Part shown: positions 7,157 to 15,349 of the stretch, piece after piece
Layout of the letters: every line of letters begins with the position of its first letter
How positions within the stretch are numbered: position 1 is the stretch's first letter
IMG/VR virus record: IMGVR_UViG_3300014962_000042
Location: 1-25,042 of that record
Reading direction: 5' to 3' (one strand)
DNA from: a virus
Length of the DNA stretch: 25,042 bases
The notes under the pieces: generated by a model
Told to the model about the DNA's origin: nothing
The model's input: the letters and a program-made list of their open reading frames with translations, nothing else
Database searches by the model: none
Position numbers and translations under genes: made by a program

Positions 7157-7260
7157 TAACTCACTGCCATTCCAGTAGCTTTGCGAGTTGAGGATTTTCC
7201 TCGTGTAGAAACTAGCATAGGTTGTAGAATATAAGCAACCTATTTTTGAGAGGGATTGTT

Positions 7261-8445
7261 GTGGCTGTTGAGAAGTTGCGTGGCGTTGTTTCTGTTGCGA
7301 CTAATTCGTATGATGCACCTACTGGGTATGGGCAACAAGCGAAACATTTGATTGACCGGCTAGTACGGCATGGGTTTAAAGTAGCGAACTTGTCTAACTA
7401 TGGGCTTGAGGGCCGGATAGAGGATATTAAAACGCCTTACGGGAAGGTTACGCATTATCCTCGCGGGTTTAAACCGTACAGTGACGATGTGATTCCGGTG
7501 TGGCATAAGGATCATACTTCTAAGCATCCTGATGTGAAGGATGCGGTGATTACCCTTTACGATAGTTGGGTTTACAATGACCTTCAGTTTGATGGTGATG
7601 TTATTGCGTGGACTCCGTTGGATCATGTGACCTTGCCGCCGCAGGTTCTCAAGTTTTTGTTGCGTCACAATGTGCATCCGGTAACGATGTCTCCGCATGG
7701 TCAACGCCAGCTAGAGGCGGCTGGGGTGGATTCGGTTTATATTCCGCACGCGATTGACACTAAAGTGATGAAGCCTACGGATGAAGTGTTTGGTGTTCCT
7801 ACGCGGCAGTATTTGGATGTTCCTGATGATGCGTTTCTAGTGTCGATTGTGGCGGCGAATAAGGCTAATGGTTTGGTGCATCGGAAGGCGTTGGCTGAGC
7901 AGTTTATGGCATTTGCTATATTTCGCCAAGCACATCCTGACGCTTACCTGTATATTCACAGTGAGCCGTCGCCGGTGTTTGGCGGGTTCAATATCCCTAA
8001 CTTGTTGAAGGCGTGTGGTTTGTCTGATGAGTTTGTGCGGATTTTGAACACTGACGTGAACCGTACAGGCTATCCTGACGAGTTCCTAGCTGGCGTTTAT
8101 ACGGCTTCTGATGTGATGTTGCAGGTGTCGTATGGTGAAGGGTTTGGTGTGCCTGTGGTTGAGGCTCAGGCGTGCGGTACGCGGGTTATTTCTTCTAATT
8201 GGGCTGCTACTCAGGATTTGGTTTCTGAGGATGGTTGGCTTGTTGATGGGCAACCGTTTTGGGATTCTCCGCAAGAAGCTTTTTACAATATCCCGAATGT
8301 GGGTTCGATAGTGAATGCGCTCGAGTTGGCGTATCAGGCCCCTCGTGGCATGTCGGTGAAGTCGATGGAGTTTGCTAAACAGTTCGATGTTGAACGTGTT
8401 TGGTCGTGGTATTGGATGCCTTACCTGCGGGAGTTCTTTAAATGA
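7261..8445 (+). CDS. glycosyltransferase, GT4-type (GT-B fold)
   Basis: This 394-residue protein probably transfers a sugar from a nucleotide-sugar donor. The N-terminal half begins with the acceptor-side block APTGYGQQAKHL. The C-terminal half carries the GT4 E-x7-E donor motif in YGEGFGVPVVEAQACGTRVI (about 289-308). No signal peptide or membrane segment is seen, so it acts in the cytoplasm. I chose GTG 7261, which has AGAGGGA 6 bases upstream; TTG 7258 and TTG 7246 are alternatives. It overlaps the next glycosyltransferase as ATGA. Its place directly after the capsid gene suggests capsid, tail or wall-acceptor glycosylation. The substrate cannot be told from sequence. Confidence 0.85.
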   Translation: MAVEKLRGVVSVATNSYDAPTGYGQQAKHLIDRLVRHGFKVANLSNYGLEGRIEDIKTPYGKVTHYPRGFKPYSDDVIPVWHKDHTSKHPDVKDAVITLYDSWVYNDLQFDGDVIAWTPLDHVTLPPQVLKFLLRHNVHPVTMSPHGQRQLEAAGVDSVYIPHAIDTKVMKPTDEVFGVPTRQYLDVPDDAFLVSIVAANKANGLVHRKALAEQFMAFAIFRQAHPDAYLYIHSEPSPVFGGFNIPNLLKACGLSDEFVRILNTDVNRTGYPDEFLAGVYTASDVMLQVSYGEGFGVPVVEAQACGTRVISSNWAATQDLVSEDGWLVDGQPFWDSPQEAFYNIPNVGSIVNALELAYQAPRGMSVKSMEFAKQFDVERVWSWYWMPYLREFFK

Positions 8446-9089
8446 TTCCTGTAATGATTGTGCCTACCCTAAACCGGGGTGACTTGTTGCAGTCGATGTT
8501 GGATTCGGTTGACTATCCAGTGCAGCATCTTTTGATTGTTGATAATGGTATGCAGTGCCGTGAATGGTTTATACCTAACATGGTTCGTAATGTTCACCTG
8601 CTCGAGTTGCCTTCTAATCTGGGCGTGGCAGGGTCTTGGAATATAGGGGTTAAGCTATTTCCGCATGCTGATCGTTGGATGTTTGTTAGTGATGATGTGG
8701 TGTTTGAGCCTGGCGGTTTGGAGCATTTGTTTGATGATTCGTCGGCTGGGCATGTTGTGTTGTCTAGCGCATGGCCTCATTGGGAAACTTTTGTAGTTGG
8801 TGAAAATGTTGTACGCCATATAGGTTTGTTTGATGAGGGGATTTATCCGGCCAATTTTGAGGATGATGACTATTTGCGCCGCTGTGCCTATTTCGGGATT
8901 GATGTGCAGTATTCAAGTTTCGCGCATGGGCATGTTCAACAAGGCACGGTTTTTAGTCCTGAGTTTAAGGGTATGAATGATAAGACGTATCCGGTGAATG
9001 AGGCCTATTTGGGTGACAAGATTGCGCGATCAGATTTTGGTGAGGGTGGTTGGAATCTTGACCGCCGTCGCGTTAACTCGTGGGATTAG
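8442..9089 (+). CDS. glycosyltransferase, GT2-like (GT-A fold)
   Basis: This 215-residue GT-A type enzyme is short for its family. It begins with the nucleotide-binding strand MIPVMIVPTLNRGDLL. Then come LLIVDNG, the NLGVAGSWNIG block and the metal-binding acidic motif SDDVVFEPG near 84-92. FDE (about 128-130) with NFEDDDYLRR (137-146) matches the catalytic acidic region of GT2 proteins. It is coupled to the preceding GT4 enzyme by ATGA, so the pair probably acts in sequence on the same acceptor. No membrane segments are seen. The specific sugar is unknown. Confidence 0.8.
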   Translation: MIPVMIVPTLNRGDLLQSMLDSVDYPVQHLLIVDNGMQCREWFIPNMVRNVHLLELPSNLGVAGSWNIGVKLFPHADRWMFVSDDVVFEPGGLEHLFDDSSAGHVVLSSAWPHWETFVVGENVVRHIGLFDEGIYPANFEDDDYLRRCAYFGIDVQYSSFAHGHVQQGTVFSPEFKGMNDKTYPVNEAYLGDKIARSDFGEGGWNLDRRRVNSWD

Positions 9090-9093
9090 CCGG

Positions 9094-9099
9094 TACAAT
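9094..9099 (+). promoter_or_regulatory. possible -10 box before the connector genes
   Basis: TACAAT matches the -10 consensus in five of six bases and lies 25 bases before the TTG start of the connector gene. A -35 box is poor (CGTTAA at 9071-9076 with a 17-base spacer). It is recorded because the connector gene does not overlap the glycosyltransferase gene. Confidence 0.3.
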
Positions 9100-9123
9100 A
9101 GGGTTAGACTTTAGGAGTTTATT

Positions 9124-9732
9124 TTGGCTATCACTAACGGGTATTGTTCTTTAGCGGATGTGAAGGCTGCGTTGCGTATTACGGATGCGGTTGATGATTC
9201 GCTAATTGAGATTTCGATTGATGCGGCTTCGCGTGAGATTGACGGCTACTGCAACCGTGTGTTTTACAAGACTACGGCGACTCGTATCTATTTTCCGCAG
9301 GATTCGTTCGTAACACAGACTGACGATATTGTGTCGGTTACTTCGCTGAAAACTTCTGAGGATGGTGTGGCGTATGGTCAGACGTGGGCTGCTACTGATT
9401 ATCAGTTGGAGCCGTTGAATGGTGTTGCGGGTGGGTTGGTTTCTCCGGCTACTCGTATACGGGCTGTGGGTGATTTTCTGTTTCCGTTGTGGTCGTTGTC
9501 TGGCACGTTTGGTAATTTTGCGCCGGTGCAGATTGTGGGCGTCTTTGGTTGGGATGCTGTGCCTGCGGCGGTGAAGCAGGCGGCTCTCATTTTGGCTATG
9601 CGCCAGTTTAAGCGTTACGATTCGCCGTTGGGTGTTGCCGGGTTTGGTGACCTTGGGGCGGTGCGTGTGGGCCGTGTTGATCCTGATGTTGAGGCGTTGC
9701 TTGCGCCGTTCCGTAAGGCTGTCAGCTCGTGA
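9124..9732 (+). CDS. head-tail connector (HK97 gp6-like adaptor)
   Basis: This 202-residue protein fits the head-tail adaptor that docks beneath the portal. The N-terminus (YCSLADVKAALRI, DDSLIEISIDAASREIDGYC) is the helical signature of gp6-like connectors. The middle is beta-rich (VTSLKTSEDG, DYQLEPLNG), and the late block VPAAVKQAALILAMRQFKR is typical. The start is TTG 9124. It is favoured because TAGGAG lies 7 bases upstream and no better start gives the conserved N-terminus. It overlaps the next gene as GTGA. Confidence 0.8.
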   Translation: MAITNGYCSLADVKAALRITDAVDDSLIEISIDAASREIDGYCNRVFYKTTATRIYFPQDSFVTQTDDIVSVTSLKTSEDGVAYGQTWAATDYQLEPLNGVAGGLVSPATRIRAVGDFLFPLWSLSGTFGNFAPVQIVGVFGWDAVPAAVKQAALILAMRQFKRYDSPLGVAGFGDLGAVRVGRVDPDVEALLAPFRKAVSS

Positions 9733-10130
9733 GTATTGCCGATATTCGTGCAGGGCTAGGGGCGAATCTTGGCTATATTCGCGGTTTGCGGGTGGCTGAG
9801 GTTATTCCTGATAACCCTAATCCGCCGATTGCTGTTATCGCGTTAGGTAATGTTGTTTATGATGGCGCATATCAGGGCGGCCTTGTTACCTACAATTTCA
9901 CGGTGTCGGTTATTGTGGGGCGTGCTGCTGAGCGTGAAGCACAACGCCGTCTAGATTCGTACATTTCTACCGGCACTGGCGGTATCAAGTTTGCTGTGGA
10001 GTCTGATAAGTCTCTCGATGGTGCGGCGTATGATGTGCGTGTGTCTGAAATGACTAACATTGGTGCGGTGCAGATTGGTGACCAGACTTATCTTGCATGT
10101 GATTTTTTGGTTAGTGTTTACGGTTACTAA
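9729..10130 (+). CDS. tail terminator / tail-completion-like protein
   Basis: This 133-residue protein begins with ADIRAGLGANLGYIRGLRV and has EVIPDNPNPPIAVI, a beta strand run TYNFTVSVIVGRAAEREAQRRLDSYI, and a closing DQTYLACDFLVSVYGY strand. Proteins with this layout lie just before the tail tube gene in many actinophages and fit the tail-terminator position (lambda gpU / HK97 gp10 neighbourhood). The name is inferred from position and pattern. The GTG start overlaps the connector stop. Confidence 0.6.
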   Translation: MSIADIRAGLGANLGYIRGLRVAEVIPDNPNPPIAVIALGNVVYDGAYQGGLVTYNFTVSVIVGRAAEREAQRRLDSYISTGTGGIKFAVESDKSLDGAAYDVRVSEMTNIGAVQIGDQTYLACDFLVSVYGY

Positions 10131-10143
10131 TCTTTTTATGCGC

Positions 10144-10149
10144 TAGAAT
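10144..10149 (+). promoter_or_regulatory. possible -10 box before the tail tube gene
   Basis: GCGCTAGAATG contains TAGAAT, five of six bases of the -10 consensus, 40 bases upstream of the tail tube start. No convincing -35 box is seen. The same bases form part of a weak hairpin (10141-10159), so terminator and promoter readings compete. Confidence 0.25.
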
Positions 10150-10189
10150 GAAATTAGCGTTTTGCTTTCTAGTTTTTTAGGAGAATCAA

Positions 10190-10600
10190 GTGGCTAAGTT
10201 TGTCGCTACTACGGTCAAGACCACCATTAACGGTACTGACTTTTCTGATCACATTGCAGCGGTGACGATTGAGCAGACTGCTGATGAAATTGAAACTACT
10301 GCTTTTGGTACTGCTTGGCGTCAGCGTGTTGGTGGCGGCTTGAAGGATGCCAGCATTTCGATTGACTTCCACCAAGATTTTGGTGCTGGTTCGGTTGATG
10401 CTGTGCTTTCGCCTCTGTTTGGTTCGATTGCGACTGTGGTTGTTGTACCTACTAACGGTTCAGTATCGGCTACTAACCCTTCGTGGACTGGTACTTTCTC
10501 GGTAACGCAATACTCACCTATCGCTTCTAATGTTGGTGACCTTGCTACGCTGAGTGTTTCGTGGCCTTCGGCTGGTACGGTGACTCGAGGAACTGTCTAA
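10190..10600 (+). CDS. major tail tube protein
   Basis: This 136-residue protein should form the tail tube. It is beta-rich, with TTVKTTINGTDFSDHIAAVTIEQ, then TAFGTAWRQRVGGGLKDASISIDFHQDF, and a C-terminal GDLATLSVSWPSAG strand, as in small tube proteins of actinobacterial siphoviruses. The start is GTG 10190 with TAGGAGAA 5 bases upstream. The stop lies two bases before the tail assembly chaperone gene, as expected. The 59-base gap before it holds a small CGCTA/TAGCG hairpin and a TAGAAT box at 10144-10149. Confidence 0.8.
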   Translation: MAKFVATTVKTTINGTDFSDHIAAVTIEQTADEIETTAFGTAWRQRVGGGLKDASISIDFHQDFGAGSVDAVLSPLFGSIATVVVVPTNGSVSATNPSWTGTFSVTQYSPIASNVGDLATLSVSWPSAGTVTRGTV

Positions 10601-10602
10601 CA

Positions 10603-10854
10603 ATGCAACCGATCAACCTACAGATTAGTTACATTGACGGCACTTCTGTTGAGGTGTCTACTAGCGCGGCTGACTATATCCGTTTTGAGACTTTTTTTGA
10701 TAAGTCGATTGCGGCTATTGGTGAGGATGCTCGCCTGACTTATATGTTTTTTCTTGCCTGGTCTGCTGCTAAGCGTACTGGTGGAACTGATTTAGAGTTT
10801 GATGCGTGGGCTGAAACTGTCGCTATGGTTGGGGAGACTGAGCCAAAAAAATAG
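10603..10854 (+). CDS. tail assembly chaperone, short form
   Basis: This is an 83-residue acidic protein between the tube and tape-measure genes, the usual place of the tail assembly chaperone (lambda gpG analogue). It would coat the tape measure during tail assembly. ATG 10603 is two bases after the tube stop. The frame ends ETEPKK then TAG at 10852, directly after a run of seven A. This is the product made by most ribosomes; the longer product arises by frameshift. Confidence 0.8.
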   Translation: MQPINLQISYIDGTSVEVSTSAADYIRFETFFDKSIAAIGEDARLTYMFFLAWSAAKRTGGTDLEFDAWAETVAMVGETEPKK

Positions 10855-11009
10855 TGGGTTTGGGTGAGTCGTCTACGCATTGGATGTTTGCCCAGTTGGC
10901 TTATGAATATAAGTTGTCGCCGCGTGAGTTGATGCTGTTGGAGCCGCGCATGTTGTGGACTATGCAAAGGTATTTGGTTGCCCGCGTGAATGCGCAAAAT
11001 AAGCGGTAG
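10603..11009 (+). CDS. tail assembly chaperone, -1 frameshift product
   Basis: The zero-frame codons CCA AAA AAA TAG (10843-10854) contain the slippery heptamer A AAA AAA. A -1 slip there avoids the stop and continues through IVGLGESSTHWMFAQLAYEY and on to TAG 11007-11009. This adds 52 residues and gives about 135 in all (a gpGT analogue). The downstream frame has no ribosome-binding site of its own. Its residues (ELMLLEPRMLWTMQRY) match the downstream half of such chaperones. GTG 10854 as an independent start is the weaker alternative. Confidence 0.75.
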
Positions 11010-11018
11010 AATTGAATC

Positions 11019-11525
11019 ATGTTATCTGTCGGGCGTGTTGAGGTTGCGAAAACTTTTGCGATTCTGCGGAAGATTGATAATGATTTGGTGAAAGAGTTGA
11101 GGACTGAGTTGCAGTCTGATCTGAAACCTGTTGCTAAGGCTATTGCGGCTAAGTATCCGGCTCAACCTACTTTGTCTGGATTCATGCGTACTTATGGCCG
11201 TTGGGGTTGGGATAAGGTTACGGGTACGGTGAAGGTTACCCCAGGTAAGACTCGTAAGGGTGCGGGTAAGAATAATCTTGTGTCGTTGTCGATGAATTAT
11301 AAGTCTGCTACGCCTTTTGTTTTGGATATGATTGGCCGTAAGAATCCTGGGATTAGTCCGCAGGGTAAGGCGTTGTATGAGCAGATTTCTTCTCAGTTTC
11401 CTGCGTGGCCTCGCGGTGGGCGTATTTTCTATAAACCGTTTAAAGAGTCTCGTGATCAGGTTGTTGCTGGTGCGGAAAAGACTATCAATCGTTGGTCTGC
11501 CAAGGTTAGTGAGGAATTGAAGTAA
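11019..11525 (+). CDS. minor tail / HK97 gp10-like protein
   Basis: This basic 168-residue protein lies between the chaperone and the tape measure. The N-terminal helix (FAILRKIDNDLVKELRTELQ) and SDLKPVAKAIAAKYP resemble HK97 gp10-type tail-completion proteins. The rest (GGRIFYKPFKESRDQVVAG) also fits that group. Placement after the chaperone is less usual for that family, so the call is moderate. No Shine-Dalgarno sequence precedes ATG 11019, and a TAGAAT box ends 7 bases before it. It ends in a TAATG junction with the tape measure. Confidence 0.55.
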   Translation: MLSVGRVEVAKTFAILRKIDNDLVKELRTELQSDLKPVAKAIAAKYPAQPTLSGFMRTYGRWGWDKVTGTVKVTPGKTRKGAGKNNLVSLSMNYKSATPFVLDMIGRKNPGISPQGKALYEQISSQFPAWPRGGRIFYKPFKESRDQVVAGAEKTINRWSAKVSEELK

Positions 11526-12967
11526 TGGCTATTTCGCTACCTATTGTTTCTAAGTTTGACGATAAGGGTATTAATGATGCCCAGTTGAAGATTGGCGCGT
11601 TTCAGGGTATTGCGCTTGGTGTGTTTGCGAAGATTGGTTCGGCTGCTGTAACAGCTTTTGCGGATGCTGCTCGGGCTGTTGCAGATTTTGGGCGTGAGTC
11701 TATTGCGGCTGGTATTGAGGCTCAGGCTGTTACACGGCAGCTAGAGAATGCGGCTAAGAATAGTGGCGCGTTTGGTACGGCGGCTGATTCGATTGCTCAG
11801 GCTACTAAGGCTTTGGATGCTCATTCGACTAAGTTGGGTGAGCTGACTGGTATCAACGATGAGACTATTAACAAACTGAAGTCGCGTTGGTTGACTGTGC
11901 CTTCTCTTATCGGGTTGGGTACGACTGGTTTGAATAAGTTGGCTGATGTTTCGGCTGATGTGGCCGCCGCTACTGGTAAAGACATTGAGTCTATTGGTTT
12001 GATGTTTACTAAGATTGCGGGCGATTCTGAGACTGCTCTTAACAAGTTGACTCGTGCCGGTGTTGTGTTATCGGATCAGCAGAAAAAAACATATCAGGGG
12101 CTTATTGATACAGGTAAAGAGGCTGAAGCCCAGGCTTTTCTTATTGAGGCTTTAGCGCAAAAATATTCTGGTGCTGCTGCTGCTATGGCTTCCCCGTTTG
12201 AGCGCATGAAGATTACGATTGAGAATCTTCAAGAGTCTATTGGTATGTCTTTTATGCCAGCAATAGAGGCATTTGTTCCTAAGTTGCAAGAATTTATTAA
12301 TACCCTTGTTGCGTCGCCTGAATTTAAACAGTTTATTGATGATTTGGCTAAAGGCTTTACAGACATGTTGGCTGTATTGCCTGGCGTTATGACTAATCTT
12401 TTTAATTTTACTCGCGATATTATGCCTGTGTTTAAATCAGTTGGCGGCTTTGTTGTTGCTGTTGTTCAAGGTATTGCGGATGCTTTTTTCGACATTGATA
12501 GCAGTTCTGCTGATAGTAAAACTAAAAGTTTTGCTGACCAGATGCAATATCTTGCTAGTAAAATTGATGCTTTGACTACTAAGACTAAAGAGTTTTTTGA
12601 TTTTTGGAATAGCCTTCCTAATCCTTTTAAAGAATTTTTGGGTACTGGTGGATTTATGAGTGGGCTTTATAACTGGGCTGAGGAAACTGGTCAGAGAATG
12701 CGCGGCAAGATTCCGGGGCAAGCAAATGGTGGTGTTACTGTTCGCCCTGGTTTGTCGTGGGTTGGTGAGCAGGGGCCTGAGCTTTTGAACCTTCCTCGCG
12801 GGGCGCAGGTTATCCCGTTGGATAAAATGAGCACGGGTAGTAGTTCGATTTATAATATTTCGGTGAATGCTGGTATGGGTGTTGATGGTGCTGCTTTGGG
12901 TGAACAGATTGTTACCGCTATCCGCCGCTATGAACGCACAAGCGGCCCCGTATTTGCTAAGGCATAA
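11525..12967 (+). CDS. tape measure protein
   Basis: This 480-residue protein sets tail length and occupies the tube lumen before DNA ejection. It has alanine-rich helices (about 30-75), hydrophobic central segments (ITIENLQESIGMSFMPAIEAF and VGGFVVAVVQGIADAFF), and the typical C-terminal block GGVTVRPGLSWVGEQGPELL followed by LPRGAQVIPLDKM. At about 0.15 nm per residue, a known rule for siphophages, the tail would be near 70 nm, which is short. The ATG overlaps the previous stop (TAATG). The call is secure. Confidence 0.88.
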   Translation: MAISLPIVSKFDDKGINDAQLKIGAFQGIALGVFAKIGSAAVTAFADAARAVADFGRESIAAGIEAQAVTRQLENAAKNSGAFGTAADSIAQATKALDAHSTKLGELTGINDETINKLKSRWLTVPSLIGLGTTGLNKLADVSADVAAATGKDIESIGLMFTKIAGDSETALNKLTRAGVVLSDQQKKTYQGLIDTGKEAEAQAFLIEALAQKYSGAAAAMASPFERMKITIENLQESIGMSFMPAIEAFVPKLQEFINTLVASPEFKQFIDDLAKGFTDMLAVLPGVMTNLFNFTRDIMPVFKSVGGFVVAVVQGIADAFFDIDSSSADSKTKSFADQMQYLASKIDALTTKTKEFFDFWNSLPNPFKEFLGTGGFMSGLYNWAEETGQRMRGKIPGQANGGVTVRPGLSWVGEQGPELLNLPRGAQVIPLDKMSTGSSSIYNISVNAGMGVDGAALGEQIVTAIRRYERTSGPVFAKA

Positions 12968-12970
12968 CCT

Positions 12971-15340
12971 ATGACTACAACAGTTGAAATTGGTGTCTAC
13001 TTTAACACCACTGATGCACCATATTTTCGTATCGGGAACGCTACTAAAGGTAAGCTGAATAATCTTTCATACCGTCTTGCTGGGCCGGTCTTTTATGATG
13101 TAACTGATCATGTGCAATCTGTATCTGTGAGGCGTGGTAAGAATCGCCAATTTGATAAGTATTCTGCCGGTACAGTGAATGTGTCTTTTACTAATACTGA
13201 TAGATTGTTTGATCCGTTGAATACGGCTTCTGTCTTGTATGGGTCGATTGTTCCTCGCCGCCAAATCCGTATCCGTAGTTATGGGTTTGATATTTTTAAT
13301 GGATATATTGAGGATTGGAACTTTGATTACAGCGTTTCGGGTGTTTCGGTAGCTTCTGTTTCTGCTTCTGACGGGTTTTCTTTACTTGCCCAGCAAGTGT
13401 TGGTATCTGGTGTTGCTACGGTTCAACAGTCTGGTGCGCGTGTTTCGGCTGTGTTGAATCAGTCAACGGTGGCTTGGCCTACCGATATGAGGTCTATTGA
13501 TACTGGTTATGCGCGGTTGGGTGCGGATACTTTTAACGGTAATGCGTTGGATTATTTGAATACTGTTGCTACGTCTGAGCAGGGTGATTTGTTTGTTGCT
13601 GCGGATGGGGTATTGACTTTTGTTGAAGCTAATCAAGCTTTTACGAGTTCAGATTATAGTTTGTATTCGTCTAATTCTATTTTGAATCCGTCGATGGAGG
13701 CGGTGACTGGTTCGCCTGTGACGGTGCGAACTAATCTTGTAACTAATCCTTCGTTTGAAACTAACACTACTGGCTGGTTTGCTAATTCAGGTAGTATTTC
13801 TATTTCTTCTATTACTGCATTTAGTGGAACTAACTCTTGTTTATTTACTGCTAATGGTGGTTCTAGTGCCGGAATTTATGGTGCATCAATTCCTGTAACT
13901 GTCGGTGATTATTACACATATTCAATTTATGTCAAATTAGGCGCATCATCGACAACTTATCGAACGACTATTATTTGGCGTGATGCTAGTAATACTATTT
14001 TATCCACGAGTTATGGTGATGATTTTACTGTTTCGTCGTCTGGGTTTACTAGAGTTTCGGTTATTGGTGTTGCTCCTGCAAATGCTACTAATGCTGTTAT
14101 TACCTGTTATGCAACATCTACTTTAGCTAATGGATCAGTTGTATATTTTGATGCAGCATTATTTGAAAAATCGACTTTTGTTGGTACATATTTTGATGGT
14201 TCAACTACTGCTGCCGGTGACTATACTTATGCCTGGTCTGGTACAGCACATGCTTCTACTTCATCTCAGCGAGGTATTGGGATAGCTTCGTGGGGTTCTA
14301 ATTTTGCTGCACAAATATCTTCTACTGTAGATAAATATGCTGGTAATCAATCAGTTCTCACATATTTTAATAACATTTCCGGTATTGTAATGTATCAAAA
14401 TACACGCATAGCGGTTACTGCAGGAAATAAATACACTCTTACCGCTTATGTTAAAGATATAAATACTAATGCTTCATTTCTTACTTCTATTTTATGGTAT
14501 ACGGCTGCTTCAGGGGGTACGCTAGTTTCTACCTCATATGGTATTGCTAAAACTATAAATAATTCATCTTGGACTTTGCTGACTGTTACTGCTACTGTAC
14601 CGGCTACGGCAACTCACGCCACTCCAACAATTTTTGTAAATAGTGCACCTCCTGAAGGATCACGCGCCTATATTGATGCGGTACTTTTTGAAAACACAAC
14701 TAACCTTGCCACACCGAGCACATATTTTGATGGCAACACCGCAGATACAGGAAACTATGCCTATATTTGGACTGGTTCAGCTAATGCTTCAACATCTAAC
14801 AAATATGTTTTAAATAAAACCACATTATCTGATGACGGTACGGGTATTCCATATGTTGATGTTGCTATTTCTTACGGTTCTGAATTGTTATATAACCAGG
14901 CAGAATCTACAAGCATTGCAGGTACAGCAGTAGCCAATAATACTTCTAGCCAAGCTTCTTATGGTATTGTTCAAACTTCTAATGCTACTTTGCTTTCGTC
15001 TACTACAGCGTTAGATAATCTTTCATCATATATTGTCAACACTTATGGCGAGCCACAATATCGGTTTGAGAAACTAACCGTAGCGTTACATTCACTTAAT
15101 GCTGCTGATTATTCAACCATTCTCGGCCTTGATATGGGGTCGATTATTGCGGTGAGGTTTACCCCCAATAATACGGGTGATCCTATTATTCAATACGGGA
15201 AAATTATTGGTATTGATCATATTATTGGGATTGATACGCATAATGTGTCGTTGTCACTTGATGCAGCTTCTCCTTATGATTTGTTTATTCTTAACGATTC
15301 TATTTTTGGTATTCTTGATAAAAGCGCGTTAGCGTTGTAA
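12971..15340 (+). CDS. distal tail protein with two inserted carbohydrate-binding-like modules
   Basis: This 789-residue minor tail protein sits where distal tail and adhesion proteins lie. Residues about 1-235 (DVTDHVQSVSVRRGKNRQFD, IRIRSYGFDIFNGYIEDWNF) and about 620-789 form a split Dit/tail-hub-like core. Between them are two tandem modules of the CBM-like jelly-roll type. The first begins NLVTNPSFETNTTGW (about 255-269) and ends at YFDGSTTAAG (407-416). The second ends at YFDGNTADTG (585-594). Each is closed by a Y-x-W-[ST]-G-[ST]-A-x-A-S-T-S segment. The inserted part (about 13730-14820) is richer in A and T than the flanks, suggesting later acquisition. The modules probably bind host wall sugars. 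Confidence 0.7.
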   Translation: MTTTVEIGVYFNTTDAPYFRIGNATKGKLNNLSYRLAGPVFYDVTDHVQSVSVRRGKNRQFDKYSAGTVNVSFTNTDRLFDPLNTASVLYGSIVPRRQIRIRSYGFDIFNGYIEDWNFDYSVSGVSVASVSASDGFSLLAQQVLVSGVATVQQSGARVSAVLNQSTVAWPTDMRSIDTGYARLGADTFNGNALDYLNTVATSEQGDLFVAADGVLTFVEANQAFTSSDYSLYSSNSILNPSMEAVTGSPVTVRTNLVTNPSFETNTTGWFANSGSISISSITAFSGTNSCLFTANGGSSAGIYGASIPVTVGDYYTYSIYVKLGASSTTYRTTIIWRDASNTILSTSYGDDFTVSSSGFTRVSVIGVAPANATNAVITCYATSTLANGSVVYFDAALFEKSTFVGTYFDGSTTAAGDYTYAWSGTAHASTSSQRGIGIASWGSNFAAQISSTVDKYAGNQSVLTYFNNISGIVMYQNTRIAVTAGNKYTLTAYVKDINTNASFLTSILWYTAASGGTLVSTSYGIAKTINNSSWTLLTVTATVPATATHATPTIFVNSAPPEGSRAYIDAVLFENTTNLATPSTYFDGNTADTGNYAYIWTGSANASTSNKYVLNKTTLSDDGTGIPYVDVAISYGSELLYNQAESTSIAGTAVANNTSSQASYGIVQTSNATLLSSTTALDNLSSYIVNTYGEPQYRFEKLTVALHSLNAADYSTILGLDMGSIIAVRFTPNNTGDPIIQYGKIIGIDHIIGIDTHNVSLSLDAASPYDLFILNDSIFGILDKSALAL

Positions 15341-15349
15341 GGAGTTTTG

